NCBI RefSeq assembly: GCF_030169785.1
Contig: NZ_CP125854.1
Span: 2,356,001-2,420,000, forward strand
Direction of reading: 5' to 3'
Length of the DNA: 64,000 nt
Origin: Bdellovibrio sp. 22V
GTDB taxonomy: Bacteria > Bdellovibrionota > Bdellovibrionia > Bdellovibrionales > Bdellovibrionaceae
In this document: positions 16,724 through 25,031 of the stretch, piece after piece
Position numbering within the stretch: the stretch's first letter is position 1
How the letters are laid out: every line of letters starts with the position of its first letter
Notes under the pieces: model-generated
What the model saw: the letters and a program-made list of their open reading frames with translations, nothing else
What the model was told of the DNA's origin: nothing
The model's database searches: none
Position numbers and translations under genes: made by a program

Positions 16724-17365
16724 ATGATGCGCACGTTTCACTGGTTTATCATTTCACTTTCACTGACTGCCTGTGCAAGCACTTCACCGTATGCACTTTC
16801 TTCTCTTGAATACTCTCCCCAGGATTTGAAAAAAGCCTCTCGCACGATGGCTTCCGTCGAAACTCCTAAAAACAAATCCTACCTTTCCTTGGACTTGCCT
16901 TTCACGGCATTTGAGAAACTGCGCGCTGACGTTGAAAAAACTCAACACGTTTCCTTGCAGCACCGTGGGGAGGCGCATATCACCGTGATCACGCCGCCTG
17001 AATATAAAAAGATCCAAAAGAAGATCTCGATGAAAGAGATTCACGCATTGGCCGAGCAAATGGGTCTGAATAACAGCCCTTACAAACTTCTTTGCGTGGG
17101 TAAAGGCGCGATCAAAGACCGCGGCGAAGACATCTCGACATATTTTGTTGTTGTTGAGTCAGACCGTCTTTTCCAAATTCGCAAAGCTGTGCACATGCTT
17201 TACACTTCCAAAGGCGGTAACGCCGCGGATTTCAACGCTGAACAGTTTTATCCGCATGTGACTTTAGGATTTACGAAAAGAGATCTTCATTTCGAAGACG
17301 GCGTAACGAAGGACGCAAGTTCGTGCATTTACTCTTTGCGCCCGGATGCGACGGCGAAAAACTAG
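16724..17365 (+). CDS. lipoprotein with 2H phosphoesterase motifs
   Basis: A 213-residue protein with a lipoprotein signal (MMRTFHWFIISLSLTACAS; lipobox LTAC). Two His-x-Thr motifs lie about 93 residues apart: His85-Ile-Thr87 (GEAHITVITPPEY) and His178-Val-Thr180 (YPHVTLGFT). Each sits on a hydrophobic strand, as in the 2H phosphoesterase fold (RNA ligase-like/cyclic phosphodiesterases). Known 2H enzymes act on 2'-5' or 2',3'-cyclic phosphates and are normally cytoplasmic, so an envelope location is unusual. The activity is inferred from motifs. It is divergent from the M28 peptidase, and its stop overlaps the end of the convergent exported-protein gene by four bases. Confidence 0.72.
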   Translation: MMRTFHWFIISLSLTACASTSPYALSSLEYSPQDLKKASRTMASVETPKNKSYLSLDLPFTAFEKLRADVEKTQHVSLQHRGEAHITVITPPEYKKIQKKISMKEIHALAEQMGLNNSPYKLLCVGKGAIKDRGEDISTYFVVVESDRLFQIRKAVHMLYTSKGGNAADFNAEQFYPHVTLGFTKRDLHFEDGVTKDASSCIYSLRPDATAKN

Positions 17366-17799
17366 TAAGTGCTAGAAAGAGCGCGGTCGAGGGATTCACT
17401 GCCACCCGCGCCAGGCCCCAACCACAAAGTGGTTTCTTCAATCAAAGACTGATCTTCAAAACGGCAGATATTGAAAGTTTGACCTTCCGTATCTTTACCT
17501 TGAATCAACTCAGCACCGAAAGAACCGCACACGCCTCCGCGCGGAGACGACATATTTCTATCTTTGTAAGCTTTTAGTGAGTCCTGCATGCCGGCTTTCG
17601 TTTTAAAAAGAAAGAAAGTCTCAGCTCCAACGCCGGCGTCCTCAAAAAAGCACATCGCAAGCTCTTCGCTGGCGGCTTTCAGAACCCAGAACTGACCTTG
17701 GTCAATGCGACAGGCTCTCATCCATGGATTTTTGTTAGCCAAAGCCAAAGGTGAACCCGAGATAATCATTGAGATGGAAAGCAAGAAAACCTTCATCAT
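17362..17799 (-). CDS. exported protein of unknown function
   Basis: A 145-residue protein (144 from the second Met) with a signal peptide (MKVFLLSISMIISGSPLALA, then NKNPW). It has cysteines in RACRI, AMCFF, GVCGSF, NICRF, consistent with two disulphides, and a terminal ALSSTY. AGGAG lies about nine bases upstream of the start. No family identified. Confidence 0.72.
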   Translation of the reverse strand: MMKVFLLSISMIISGSPLALANKNPWMRACRIDQGQFWVLKAASEELAMCFFEDAGVGAETFFLFKTKAGMQDSLKAYKDRNMSSPRGGVCGSFGAELIQGKDTEGQTFNICRFEDQSLIEETTLWLGPGAGGSESLDRALSSTY

Positions 17800-17865
17800 C
17801 GCCGCAAACTCCTGCTAAAATGAACCCCAGAAATATAACAGCTAATAGGTCGGGGCAAGCATTCA

Positions 17866-19008
17866 ATGGCAATCTTGTTTGAAAAAGTGGCATGTGCGTT
17901 CAAAGATTTTTGCTCAGGATGTCAATTCCTCGATTCGCCCTATGGGGAACAGACAGAACGCAAGAAACAGCAGCTTTCTGAGTTATTTAGGTCCTCAAAT
18001 TTAACATATTCCAAGCCCCTTGAAGTCCTCTCCGCGGGCCCGGCCCACTTGCGGGATCGCCTTGATTTCAGCTTGGAAGACGGGCGCCTGGGACTTTATC
18101 GCAAAGACCGCCGGGAAATCACCGACCTCCCCGAATGTGCGCAACTTTCCCCGGCCTTACAAAACTGGCTCACAGAGTTTCGGCAGATTCGCTGGCCCTT
18201 TAAAAAAGGTTCCTTTCGTTTGCGCGTGGGTCCCCAAGGTCAAAAAGGTCTTTGGATTGATTTAGCCAACGTCGATATCAAAGCTCTTTTAGACGAACAG
18301 GCGATCTTGCATCGTCTGCAGGAAAGCGCGTTCGTCGAAATCGGCCAGCGCCGCAAAGTCCCCGTGTGGACCGGCACAGAATTTAAATTGCGCGATCCCG
18401 AACTGCACGTGTGGTTTCAAACTTGGATGAAAGAAAGAGCGATTTCTCTTTACTGCCAGGTGGCGAGCTTTACTCAACCCAGTCTGCACGCAAATAAAAT
18501 CATCTGCGATGTCATCACACGCTGGGTGGAATCTTTTCCGCAGGCTCGGATGATTGAGTTCGGATCGGGTATTGGCAATCTGACTCTTCCCGCTTTGGTG
18601 GCGGCAGACAGCGTTGTGGCTTGTGAAATTGACGAGCTGTCATTGCAAGGTTTGCAGAAAACTTTAGAGATGCTTCCCGGGGATCTTCAGAGTCTGCGCG
18701 ACAAGCTCACTATTCATCGCGGTGATTTTCAGAAAAAACTGACGAAAGATTTTTCCGAATTCGATGGTGTCTTGGCAAATCCGCCGCGCTCGGGACTTAT
18801 GAACTTTTTAAATCCTCTGGAAAGTTTATCCGCTGATCAGCGTCCGCCGTTTTTTATTTATATGTCGTGTTTTCCAGAATCCATGGTGAAGGATATGGAG
18901 AGACTGCAAGCCTGCGGATACTCTATCGAAGAAGTTTTTATCGTCGATCAATTTCCGCAGACGGCGCACTATGAAGTGCTGACTTTACTTCAAAGAAAAA
19001 AGGCGTAA
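17866..19008 (+). CDS. TrmA/RlmC/RlmD-family RNA (uracil-5-)-methyltransferase
   Basis: A 380-residue SAM-dependent methyltransferase that should form 5-methyluridine in tRNA or 23S rRNA. The N-terminus carries a CX5CX2C cluster motif (CAFKDFCSGC) for a 4Fe-4S centre, as in RlmC/RlmD. The SAM fold shows MIEFGSGIGNLTLPAL and ACEID; the target-uracil catalytic Cys is in YMSCFPESM, and the general base region is VDQFPQTAHYEVL. The usual TRAM domain is missing and the protein is shorter than RlmD (~430), so the precise target base cannot be fixed. Its last 24 bases overlap the convergent RDD gene. Confidence 0.9.
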   Translation: MAILFEKVACAFKDFCSGCQFLDSPYGEQTERKKQQLSELFRSSNLTYSKPLEVLSAGPAHLRDRLDFSLEDGRLGLYRKDRREITDLPECAQLSPALQNWLTEFRQIRWPFKKGSFRLRVGPQGQKGLWIDLANVDIKALLDEQAILHRLQESAFVEIGQRRKVPVWTGTEFKLRDPELHVWFQTWMKERAISLYCQVASFTQPSLHANKIICDVITRWVESFPQARMIEFGSGIGNLTLPALVAADSVVACEIDELSLQGLQKTLEMLPGDLQSLRDKLTIHRGDFQKKLTKDFSEFDGVLANPPRSGLMNFLNPLESLSADQRPPFFIYMSCFPESMVKDMERLQACGYSIEEVFIVDQFPQTAHYEVLTLLQRKKA

Positions 19009-19623
19009 GCCCGAAAGAATGCCGGCGATATCTCGCCCCAGAATCAACGATAGAATTGGCAGTGTCACAATTCCTGTAAGCAAGATCAACGTGCTTCGCA
19101 AAGCGACTCTGAAAAGATAACCTGACTTCAGTCTTTCATGCGGTTGACCTAAGCGCAAATCACACGCCCACTCACCGATCGTCGACCCCATAAAGCTGCG
19201 TATCGCAACCATATAGACCCAGCCGCAAACGAAAAAAACTTCTGCAAAGGTCCACGCTTGATGCTGACTCTTGGCAAGACCGCCAAACAATGCGCCCACA
19301 GAAGTTTTTACGATCAAAGAAAAAGCCAAAATAAAAACACAACTCGCGGAAATCAAAATCAACGCATCAATAAAAGACGCCAACCACGACCACAACGCCA
19401 AACGGTATCCTTTACGGCGTGCCGACGGGCCGCCATGAAACCCTGTGTTCTGATCGAATTGCAGACTCTTCGAGTCTTTAAAAATCTCATTCAGCTTTGA
19501 AGGCGCAGGCGTTCCCGGAGTTCGACGACGAATCGTCGGCCCCCTTAACGGCACAGGGGCTTCCCTTTTCTGGGGAGCCCGCTGCGGAATGATTTTCTCT
19601 TTGTCTTTATCGATATGAATCAT
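18985..19623 (-). CDS. RDD-family membrane protein
   Basis: A 212-residue protein. A ~75-residue polar, Pro/Arg-rich N-terminal tail (EKIIPQRAPQKREAPVPLRG) precedes an RDD domain with membrane segments (LWSWLASFIDALILISASCVF, AEVFFVCGWVYMVAI, LILLTGIVTLPILSLIL). The family signature is GSTIGEWACDLRLG. RDD proteins are implicated in ion (Na+/H+) transport in some bacteria; the role here is unknown. It starts 13 bases after the stop of the 611-codon exported-protein frame, so the two are probably co-transcribed and may work together. Confidence 0.85.
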   Translation of the reverse strand: MIHIDKDKEKIIPQRAPQKREAPVPLRGPTIRRRTPGTPAPSKLNEIFKDSKSLQFDQNTGFHGGPSARRKGYRLALWSWLASFIDALILISASCVFILAFSLIVKTSVGALFGGLAKSQHQAWTFAEVFFVCGWVYMVAIRSFMGSTIGEWACDLRLGQPHERLKSGYLFRVALRSTLILLTGIVTLPILSLILGRDIAGILSGLRLFSLK

Positions 19624-19636
19624 TTTCTTTTCTTAC

Positions 19637-21436
19637 CTAACGAACCCCGCCCGCACGGCCTGGTTCATCGACTTTTGATCCCCCCTCCGTTGGTGTTGTC
19701 ACCGGAGGAGGTACCACCACTGGAGGCACTGTCGGAGATGGACTTGGTGCCGGAGGTGGCGGCTCTACAGTCGGAGCCGGAGTCGCTGTTGGTTGCGTTT
19801 CTGGCTCTGGGACTGGTGGCGGAGGCGTGTAACCTGGGTCTTTGCTCTTCGCCTTGCTCTTATCTTTGAACAACCACCAGAAGAGGCCGAGTGCAAGAAC
19901 ACCGACGCCCACTGGGATGATCCAGTTTTTATTACGGCACCAGAAACCACAGCTGTCTTCTTTAGTTTTTACAGTCTCTTTGCCGCCAGGAAGATCGCCG
20001 CTGCCGCCTGTTTCGATGACAACGCAAGTTCCATTTTCATCTTTCTTAGAACCTTCACCGCAAACGCAGTCTTTACCTTGTTGAGTCGAGCCTGGCGTTT
20101 TGTCGTTACAAGTTTGTGTTGGCGGCTCTGGGAGCGGTCCTGGAGGAGGAGGTGGCTCTTGTTTCACCGCAAATGTTTGCAATGAGAACATGCGTGTTTG
20201 CAATTCTTTACAAGCACTGTCTTGTTCTTCGCGGGATTTCGCGATATTCGCCAACGGCGCTTTTTTACATTCTGCATCTGCAGATTTAATCAAGCCTTCC
20301 AAGTCCGACAAGAAGGGCGCGATCTCTTTTTTCTGTTCTTCAGAAATCTTGCCTTCTTCATTCAATTTCAAATCAACATTCTTACCTTCGTGATACTTCA
20401 AGTAAGACTCGATGATACGCTTTTTATCTTCACCGGAAGCTTTTGCATCCATGATGCGCAGTTTAGACTGACCGTTGCAATAACGAGTCGCATATTTTAC
20501 TTCGCCGCCCGGAACACAGTAAGAAGAACCACCGTCTTTAAAGCCGTAAACAAGCGGGTTACACGCAACGCCACCACCGCAATTCGCGCTAGTCGCTGAC
20601 ATTTTAGAACGCAAATCTGCATTCAAAGCGCCACCTTTGCGTTCGCTACCGCAGGAATCATCAGAACCGTATTTAGAAATGTATCCGGCAATAATACAAG
20701 GTTTGCCTGTCAAAGCACCCGCATGAGCCATATCCCCGAAAAGAACATTCAATACGTACTCGTATTTGTTTTCAACTTCATAGGAAGATTGTGTTCTGTA
20801 TCTGACTTCGAAAACTTTTTCCGCCGCTTGCATCGCCAGACGCATGCGAATCATATATTCCGCTCTTTGACGAGGAGAAAGCGCTGAATACTCTTTCAAC
20901 GTCAAAACCGGATGCTTGCCAATGACGGATTGCTGGCCGGTTTTAAGCGCTTTACCGATAGCAGGATCTTGTTTCGATAATTTTCTCGCGAGGTCGTTGA
21001 AGCTGTTGTAATTCAAAAGCTCTTTTTGCGAGAAGGAAACGCCGTTTACTTTCAACGGATTGTCTTCGTTGTTTGTAAAAGTAAGAGTCGAAGACTGTCC
21101 GTCCTTCGTCAAAGTCAAACGCACTTGTTCTTTGCCGTCGGCATCTTTGAAACTTGTCGCTTCAATTGAAGGCATCATTTCATGACGATTGATCGCCACC
21201 CATTGATCCATTTGCTTCTGCAAAACCGGTGGATACACGTGGCGAACCATTTTCCAGAATTCACCGACCGTCATCTTCTTTGTCGTAAGACCCGTTTCTT
21301 TCAAATATTGATTGATCAACTTCCTTTGATTCGAAGCTGCCGCACCTTCAGCAACTGGAGACATTGTCATTGTAAACACTGACAATCCCGCCGCGAGCGT
21401 TTTCATCACAGAAACAGGTTTAAACTTCCATCTCAT
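19637..21436 (-). CDS. large exported protein with proline-rich C-terminal tail
   Basis: A 599-residue protein starting MRWKFKPVSVMKTLAAGLSV with a signal peptide (cleavage likely near VAEGAAA). The mature N-terminal ~380 residues form a mixed alpha/beta region with many cysteines (KPCIIAGYI, DDSCGSERK, NCGGGVACNPLVYG, SSYCVPGG). A short Cys-rich segment (TCNDKTPGSTQQGKDCVCGEG) follows. One membrane helix (IIPVGVGVLALGLFWWLF) comes next, then a long Pro/Thr/Val-rich tail to the end. I recognise no family. The tail suggests a spacer across an envelope layer or a low-complexity interaction arm. It is upstream of the RDD gene in a probable operon. Confidence 0.75.
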   Translation of the reverse strand: MRWKFKPVSVMKTLAAGLSVFTMTMSPVAEGAAASNQRKLINQYLKETGLTTKKMTVGEFWKMVRHVYPPVLQKQMDQWVAINRHEMMPSIEATSFKDADGKEQVRLTLTKDGQSSTLTFTNNEDNPLKVNGVSFSQKELLNYNSFNDLARKLSKQDPAIGKALKTGQQSVIGKHPVLTLKEYSALSPRQRAEYMIRMRLAMQAAEKVFEVRYRTQSSYEVENKYEYVLNVLFGDMAHAGALTGKPCIIAGYISKYGSDDSCGSERKGGALNADLRSKMSATSANCGGGVACNPLVYGFKDGGSSYCVPGGEVKYATRYCNGQSKLRIMDAKASGEDKKRIIESYLKYHEGKNVDLKLNEEGKISEEQKKEIAPFLSDLEGLIKSADAECKKAPLANIAKSREEQDSACKELQTRMFSLQTFAVKQEPPPPPGPLPEPPTQTCNDKTPGSTQQGKDCVCGEGSKKDENGTCVVIETGGSGDLPGGKETVKTKEDSCGFWCRNKNWIIPVGVGVLALGLFWWLFKDKSKAKSKDPGYTPPPPVPEPETQPTATPAPTVEPPPPAPSPSPTVPPVVVPPPVTTPTEGGSKVDEPGRAGGVR

Positions 21437-21499
21437 AACGACCTCATACTTTTGAGTCTTTTCGGTACACATTCTAAAAAACTTAACGAGAACCTAGAC

Positions 21500-22246
21500 T
21501 TAACTGGACGTTTCTTGTTCCATCTCAAGTTGAGACCGAAACCAGTCCTGCAAATAACCCTTTTCCAGACGTCTAAGCTCTTTAAATTTCAAACGAAGCA
21601 CGTTGTCTTCATACTCGACCACGCGGGCTTTGATCTTGACGTTGCGAACCTCAGGGAAAATCACATCCACAAAACGCAGGTTCCTGGACCCGCCCTCAAG
21701 ATCTCGTTGCAAACGCACCCTTGCCCCACTGACCGAAATACTTTCGGTCACACCTTGGAAAATATCTTGGGCGACCACGTCCACCGGTGTTCTAAAAGAA
21801 TATCGATGCGCCGTCGGAAACAGCCATTGCGCACGACGATCCAGATAAGGAAAGCGGAAATAAAGAGCCAGAATAAGAATGGTGAAAGTCAGAATGCTGG
21901 AAAGAACAAGCTGCCACTGCACGAGCGTGCTGTCAGGTGCAAAGTCTTTCGTAAAAAAACGATAGCAGTTGATTGTCAGAACAAAACACAGAGAAACAAT
22001 CGCCAGCGTCCACGTCGTTTTGTGCGGCTTTAAAAGCAAAATCCCTGTAATGAATAAAAGACTGAGCCAAAACCAATCTAACGGAGAAACCGTCTGCAAG
22101 AACGCTTTCAGTACGGGGATCTCATACCAACCGGGAACGCCACTGGCTGCGAATGACAAGAGGAGATTTCCCAAAGGCGCTAGCATGAAAAGAAACGCTA
22201 AGAAGAATACACCTGTAGGCTTTTTCAATGTCGCCGGCTGCATCAA
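21500..22246 (-). CDS. membrane protein with PilZ-like domain
   Basis: A 248-residue protein. About four membrane helices fill the first ~135 residues (FFLAFLFMLAPLGNLLLSF, WFWLSLLFITGILLL, TWTLAIVSLCFVLTI, LSSILTFTILILALYF). The C-terminal ~110 residues resemble PilZ: RYSFR matches the RxxxR c-di-GMP motif, and SISVSG aligns with the (D/N)xSxxG motif but with Ser in place of the Asx. It probably responds to c-di-GMP at the inner membrane, with binding strength uncertain because of that change. It lies upstream of the 19637 gene on the same strand. Confidence 0.7.
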   Translation of the reverse strand: MMQPATLKKPTGVFFLAFLFMLAPLGNLLLSFAASGVPGWYEIPVLKAFLQTVSPLDWFWLSLLFITGILLLKPHKTTWTLAIVSLCFVLTINCYRFFTKDFAPDSTLVQWQLVLSSILTFTILILALYFRFPYLDRRAQWLFPTAHRYSFRTPVDVVAQDIFQGVTESISVSGARVRLQRDLEGGSRNLRFVDVIFPEVRNVKIKARVVEYEDNVLRLKFKELRRLEKGYLQDWFRSQLEMEQETSS

Positions 22247-22303
22247 ACCTCCCAGTTAATGCTAAACGAAAGAGGTTTGACTGAGGACGATTTATTGCAA
22301 GAC

Positions 22304-22324
22304 AGGACCTAAGTTTTAAGTCCT
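22304..22324 (-). terminator. short hairpin at the end of the NlpC/P60-type gene
   Basis: AGGACCTAA-GTT-TTAAGTCCT (22304-22324; one mismatch) overlaps the stop codon region. It may end transcription on the minus strand, but no strong T run follows. Confidence 0.3.
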
Positions 22325-23876
22325 ATCGAACAAAAGACGAACAAGATTGGATGCAAGATTCACGCGCCATTTTTACTCGCGGCGCCGTACACTCTGCCGT
22401 GCCTTTATGACGAACCACTGAAAGAGTTCCCACGTTCGGCGTGTAAGACTTGCCGTTTACTTTCGCAAGACACGCATAGTAGGCGTACTTCTCAAGACCC
22501 GTTTTCATTTTACTGCTCGTTGGAAGATAATTGCGGGCTTCATAGTAATTGATACCAATACCGCCCTTGCTTGGCGCACTTTGCGCTACGACGAAGTCAA
22601 ATTGATTGGAAGTGATCTTCTTGCAATCCGCTTCGCTTTTCGCCGCCGCGATACCGAAAGGATCCGCACCGACTTTATCAATCAAAAGAACGTGTCCATA
22701 GACGGCCACAATATCCCCGGCCTTCATGGAAACCGCCGGCGTGACAGAAATTTTATCGAGACATGTCAGACCATTTTTTTGCGGCTCTACGTAGGAGCTG
22801 GAGCCCCACGCCCAAGAGTCGGAAGCTTTCAAAGCACGTCCCGCTTTCAAACGCAGACCCGCCGTCGCCATACTCGTGAAAACGTAACCGGAACAGTCAA
22901 TACCCAAAACGCTTGTACCGTCACCGTTGTTTTTAAAGAGATCAATCGGCGATGTCGTCGCCGTTGTTGCATAAGGCTTTCCGCCGTAATCGTAAATCAA
23001 AGGATTCTGACGGACGTTGAAGCAGCCTTCACCATAACTGCTCATGTCACGAATATAGTAGTGCGAGCTTTGCACCTTCGCAAGACTTGCGATCATACGC
23101 TTACTGCCGACACCGTCAGAGTGTTTACCCACGATGCTGATTCCATTTACATCCGGAGTTTGATCGTTCATCGATGGCAACTGCACGCTTTGGCAGCTTT
23201 GGTAAGCTGTCGCAAAAGCCCAGCGTCCACCAAACACCGAGAGCGGAGTTCCCGAAGCCAGCGCCTGCGCTTTATGATATTCGTAATCGCGATTTACCGG
23301 AGCTGGAGTCGGCTCCGTCACATTCGAACCCGGCTCTTCTCCTTGCGCAGGTGTTTCGGTACCAGCCGTTGTTTCGCCACCTGAAGAAGGACAGTTAAGA
23401 TTAAACGATTGAACGGTTTTTGAAAGCTGCTTAAAGTTGCCGCGAACTTTGTCTTGCATGTAAGAGCGGAAGTCTGTGGAGCGGTCCCCGACGTCAATCG
23501 CTGACAAAAGGATCAAAAGCTGTTCTGGGCTTTCCACGCGCTCGCCCTGAGGCGCCTCCGCCAATAAAGACTCTACCAGTTTATCGAGATCCGCAGAGAG
23601 ACGCTCTTTTTGTTCCGAAGTCATGTCAGGATTCTGTTCAGCCAGTTTATCCACATTGTCGTGCATGGCTTGCTTAAAGGTTTCAGCCGACGGAATTTCT
23701 TTTTGCTCAAGCAAATAAGTTTTCAGCCCGTCCCAAAGCTTCGTTTCCATGTTTTGGTCTTTACAAGCGATGTCCTGAACCGTTTGTGAAGCAATATTAT
23801 TCACAGCCTCGTAACCTTGCGGTGCGCAGGCCGTCATCATCATCCCTAATGCAAAATATAAAGTGTGTTTTCTCAT
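22323..23876 (-). CDS. lipoprotein with C-terminal NlpC/P60-type cysteine peptidase motifs
   Basis: A 517-residue lipoprotein (MRKHTLYFALGMMMTACAP, lipobox MTAC). The first ~170 residues are helical and acidic (MTSEQKERLSADLDKLVES), then a Thr/Pro/Glu linker. A catalytic-looking domain follows, with Cys in GIDCSGYVF near residue 330 and His in YGHVLLIDKVG near 410, the Cys/His pair of the NlpC/P60 cell-wall peptidase fold. Cys residues in CPSSGG, CQSVQ, CLDK, CTAPR and CIQSC add possible disulphides. The likely role is cleavage of peptidoglycan stem peptides or similar, by inference. An exact GCCGATAA box sits seven bases before the ATG (see the promoter entry). Confidence 0.78.
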   Translation of the reverse strand: MRKHTLYFALGMMMTACAPQGYEAVNNIASQTVQDIACKDQNMETKLWDGLKTYLLEQKEIPSAETFKQAMHDNVDKLAEQNPDMTSEQKERLSADLDKLVESLLAEAPQGERVESPEQLLILLSAIDVGDRSTDFRSYMQDKVRGNFKQLSKTVQSFNLNCPSSGGETTAGTETPAQGEEPGSNVTEPTPAPVNRDYEYHKAQALASGTPLSVFGGRWAFATAYQSCQSVQLPSMNDQTPDVNGISIVGKHSDGVGSKRMIASLAKVQSSHYYIRDMSSYGEGCFNVRQNPLIYDYGGKPYATTATTSPIDLFKNNGDGTSVLGIDCSGYVFTSMATAGLRLKAGRALKASDSWAWGSSSYVEPQKNGLTCLDKISVTPAVSMKAGDIVAVYGHVLLIDKVGADPFGIAAAKSEADCKKITSNQFDFVVAQSAPSKGGIGINYYEARNYLPTSSKMKTGLEKYAYYACLAKVNGKSYTPNVGTLSVVRHKGTAECTAPRVKMARESCIQSCSSFVR

Positions 23877-23883
23877 GCTGTCT

Positions 23884-23911
23884 TTATCGGCAGCTCTGAG
23901 AGCAGGATTGA
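23884..23911 (-). promoter_or_regulatory. sigma-28-like promoter motif immediately upstream of the NlpC/P60-type gene
   Basis: On the minus strand GCCGATAA (23884-23891) matches the sigma-28 -10 consensus in all eight positions. TCAATCCT lies 12 bases upstream (23904-23911) as a weak -35. The ATG is only seven bases after the -10 box, so transcription from here would give a nearly leaderless message. Confidence 0.35.
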
Positions 23912-23939
23912 CCCTCCTCACAAATTTTAGACTCGACTA

Positions 23940-23962
23940 GACTAAAAAATAGTCACTATAAT
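23940..23962 (+). promoter_or_regulatory. -10 box with adjoining inverted repeat upstream of mscS
   Basis: TATAAT at 23957-23962 is an exact sigma-70 -10 hexamer, 25 bases before the MscS start. GACTA-AAAAA-TAGTC (23940-23954) lies directly upstream, where a -35 element would be expected. No good -35 hexamer is present, so the repeat may be an activator or repressor site. Confidence 0.4.
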
Positions 23963-23987
23963 CGAAGTTGAAGAGGACCCACACATC

Positions 23988-25031
23988 ATGGCAGAAAAGT
24001 TTATCAAAATTCAGGCACTCTACGGACTTCTGGAGCTCGAACCTTTTATTTTATTAGGCTGTTTAATTGCGATCACTTGGGTCTTCTACAAGTTCTTTTT
24101 GCGTGAAGCGACCGAGGAAAGACACCGCAGTATCCGCAATCACTTCCGCGCTTTGATTCGCAATTACGTGATTTTGGCTTTCTTGTTTGTGTTTTTTATT
24201 TTCTTACAAACGTCTGAACCACAATTGGGAACGCTGGCGAAGATCACGCCTTACATCGCCTTTTTAACTTTCATCTGGGGTAACGTCGTTTTAGTCAAAA
24301 CCTGCCGCCTAATTGTTTTGCAGTATCTGTTCTTAGGCTCGATGAAACATGGCGTGCCGCTTTTGCTGGTAAATATCTTCTCGCTGATTTTATCGATCGT
24401 GCTTCTTTTCTGGGGCGCAACGCATGTCTTCGGTTTGCAGATCGGGCCTTTGCTGGCGACCTCGGCCGCAGCTTCGGTGATTCTCGGTTTGGCGTTGCAG
24501 GATACTTTAGGCAATTTATTCGCGGGGATTTCCTTGCAGGTCGATCGCAGTTTTGAAATCGGCGACTGGCTGGAAGTTGTCAGCGGTATTCAAAAAACCG
24601 CAGGGCAAGTGAAAGAGATTACTTGGCGATCGACAACATTGGTGGGGTTTTCTGACGAGCTGATCACTCTCCCCAACCGCTTTATGGCGAATGCAACCAT
24701 TTCCAATTTCTCGCCACCTGAAAATCCGATTGTGCGCAGCCAGTTTTTCCGTCTGGCTTACGGGGAGAATGTAGAACTTGCAAAGCAGATTCTTGAACGA
24801 ACGGTCGCAGGTATCGGCGAGGTTCGCGGCATTCCGGCGCCATGGGCCTATGTCAGCAGCACCAACGAGCACTGGATCGAGCTCAAAATCATATATTTCC
24901 TCGATAATTATGGCTCGCAATTCAACGTGGGCGATAAAGTGCAGGTGCGCGGGATCGAAGCTTTGCGCTCAGCGGGAGTGAAATTAGCTCGACAAGTGAT
25001 TGAGCTATCAGATAAAACTCCGTCCGTATGA
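23988..25031 (+). CDS. MscS-family mechanosensitive channel
   Basis: A 347-residue inner-membrane channel that should release solutes under osmotic stress. There are about four to five membrane segments. The pore-lining TM3 is ATSAAASVILGLALQDTLGNLFAG, followed by the MscS beta domain (LQVDRSFEIGDWLEV, ITWRSTTLVGFSDELITLPN) and a cytoplasmic C-terminal vestibule domain. The length is close to YnaI/YbdG-type short relatives. The stop overlaps the ttcA start by four bases (ATGA), so the two are translated together. AAGAGGA precedes the start. Confidence 0.93.
   Translation: MAEKFIKIQALYGLLELEPFILLGCLIAITWVFYKFFLREATEERHRSIRNHFRALIRNYVILAFLFVFFIFLQTSEPQLGTLAKITPYIAFLTFIWGNVVLVKTCRLIVLQYLFLGSMKHGVPLLLVNIFSLILSIVLLFWGATHVFGLQIGPLLATSAAASVILGLALQDTLGNLFAGISLQVDRSFEIGDWLEVVSGIQKTAGQVKEITWRSTTLVGFSDELITLPNRFMANATISNFSPPENPIVRSQFFRLAYGENVELAKQILERTVAGIGEVRGIPAPWAYVSSTNEHWIELKIIYFLDNYGSQFNVGDKVQVRGIEALRSAGVKLARQVIELSDKTPSV

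Noticed and set aside
22581-23384. 267-codon Arg-rich open frame antisense to the NlpC/P60-type gene
   Set aside because: Shadow of the real coding frame; composition is unlike any other protein here.
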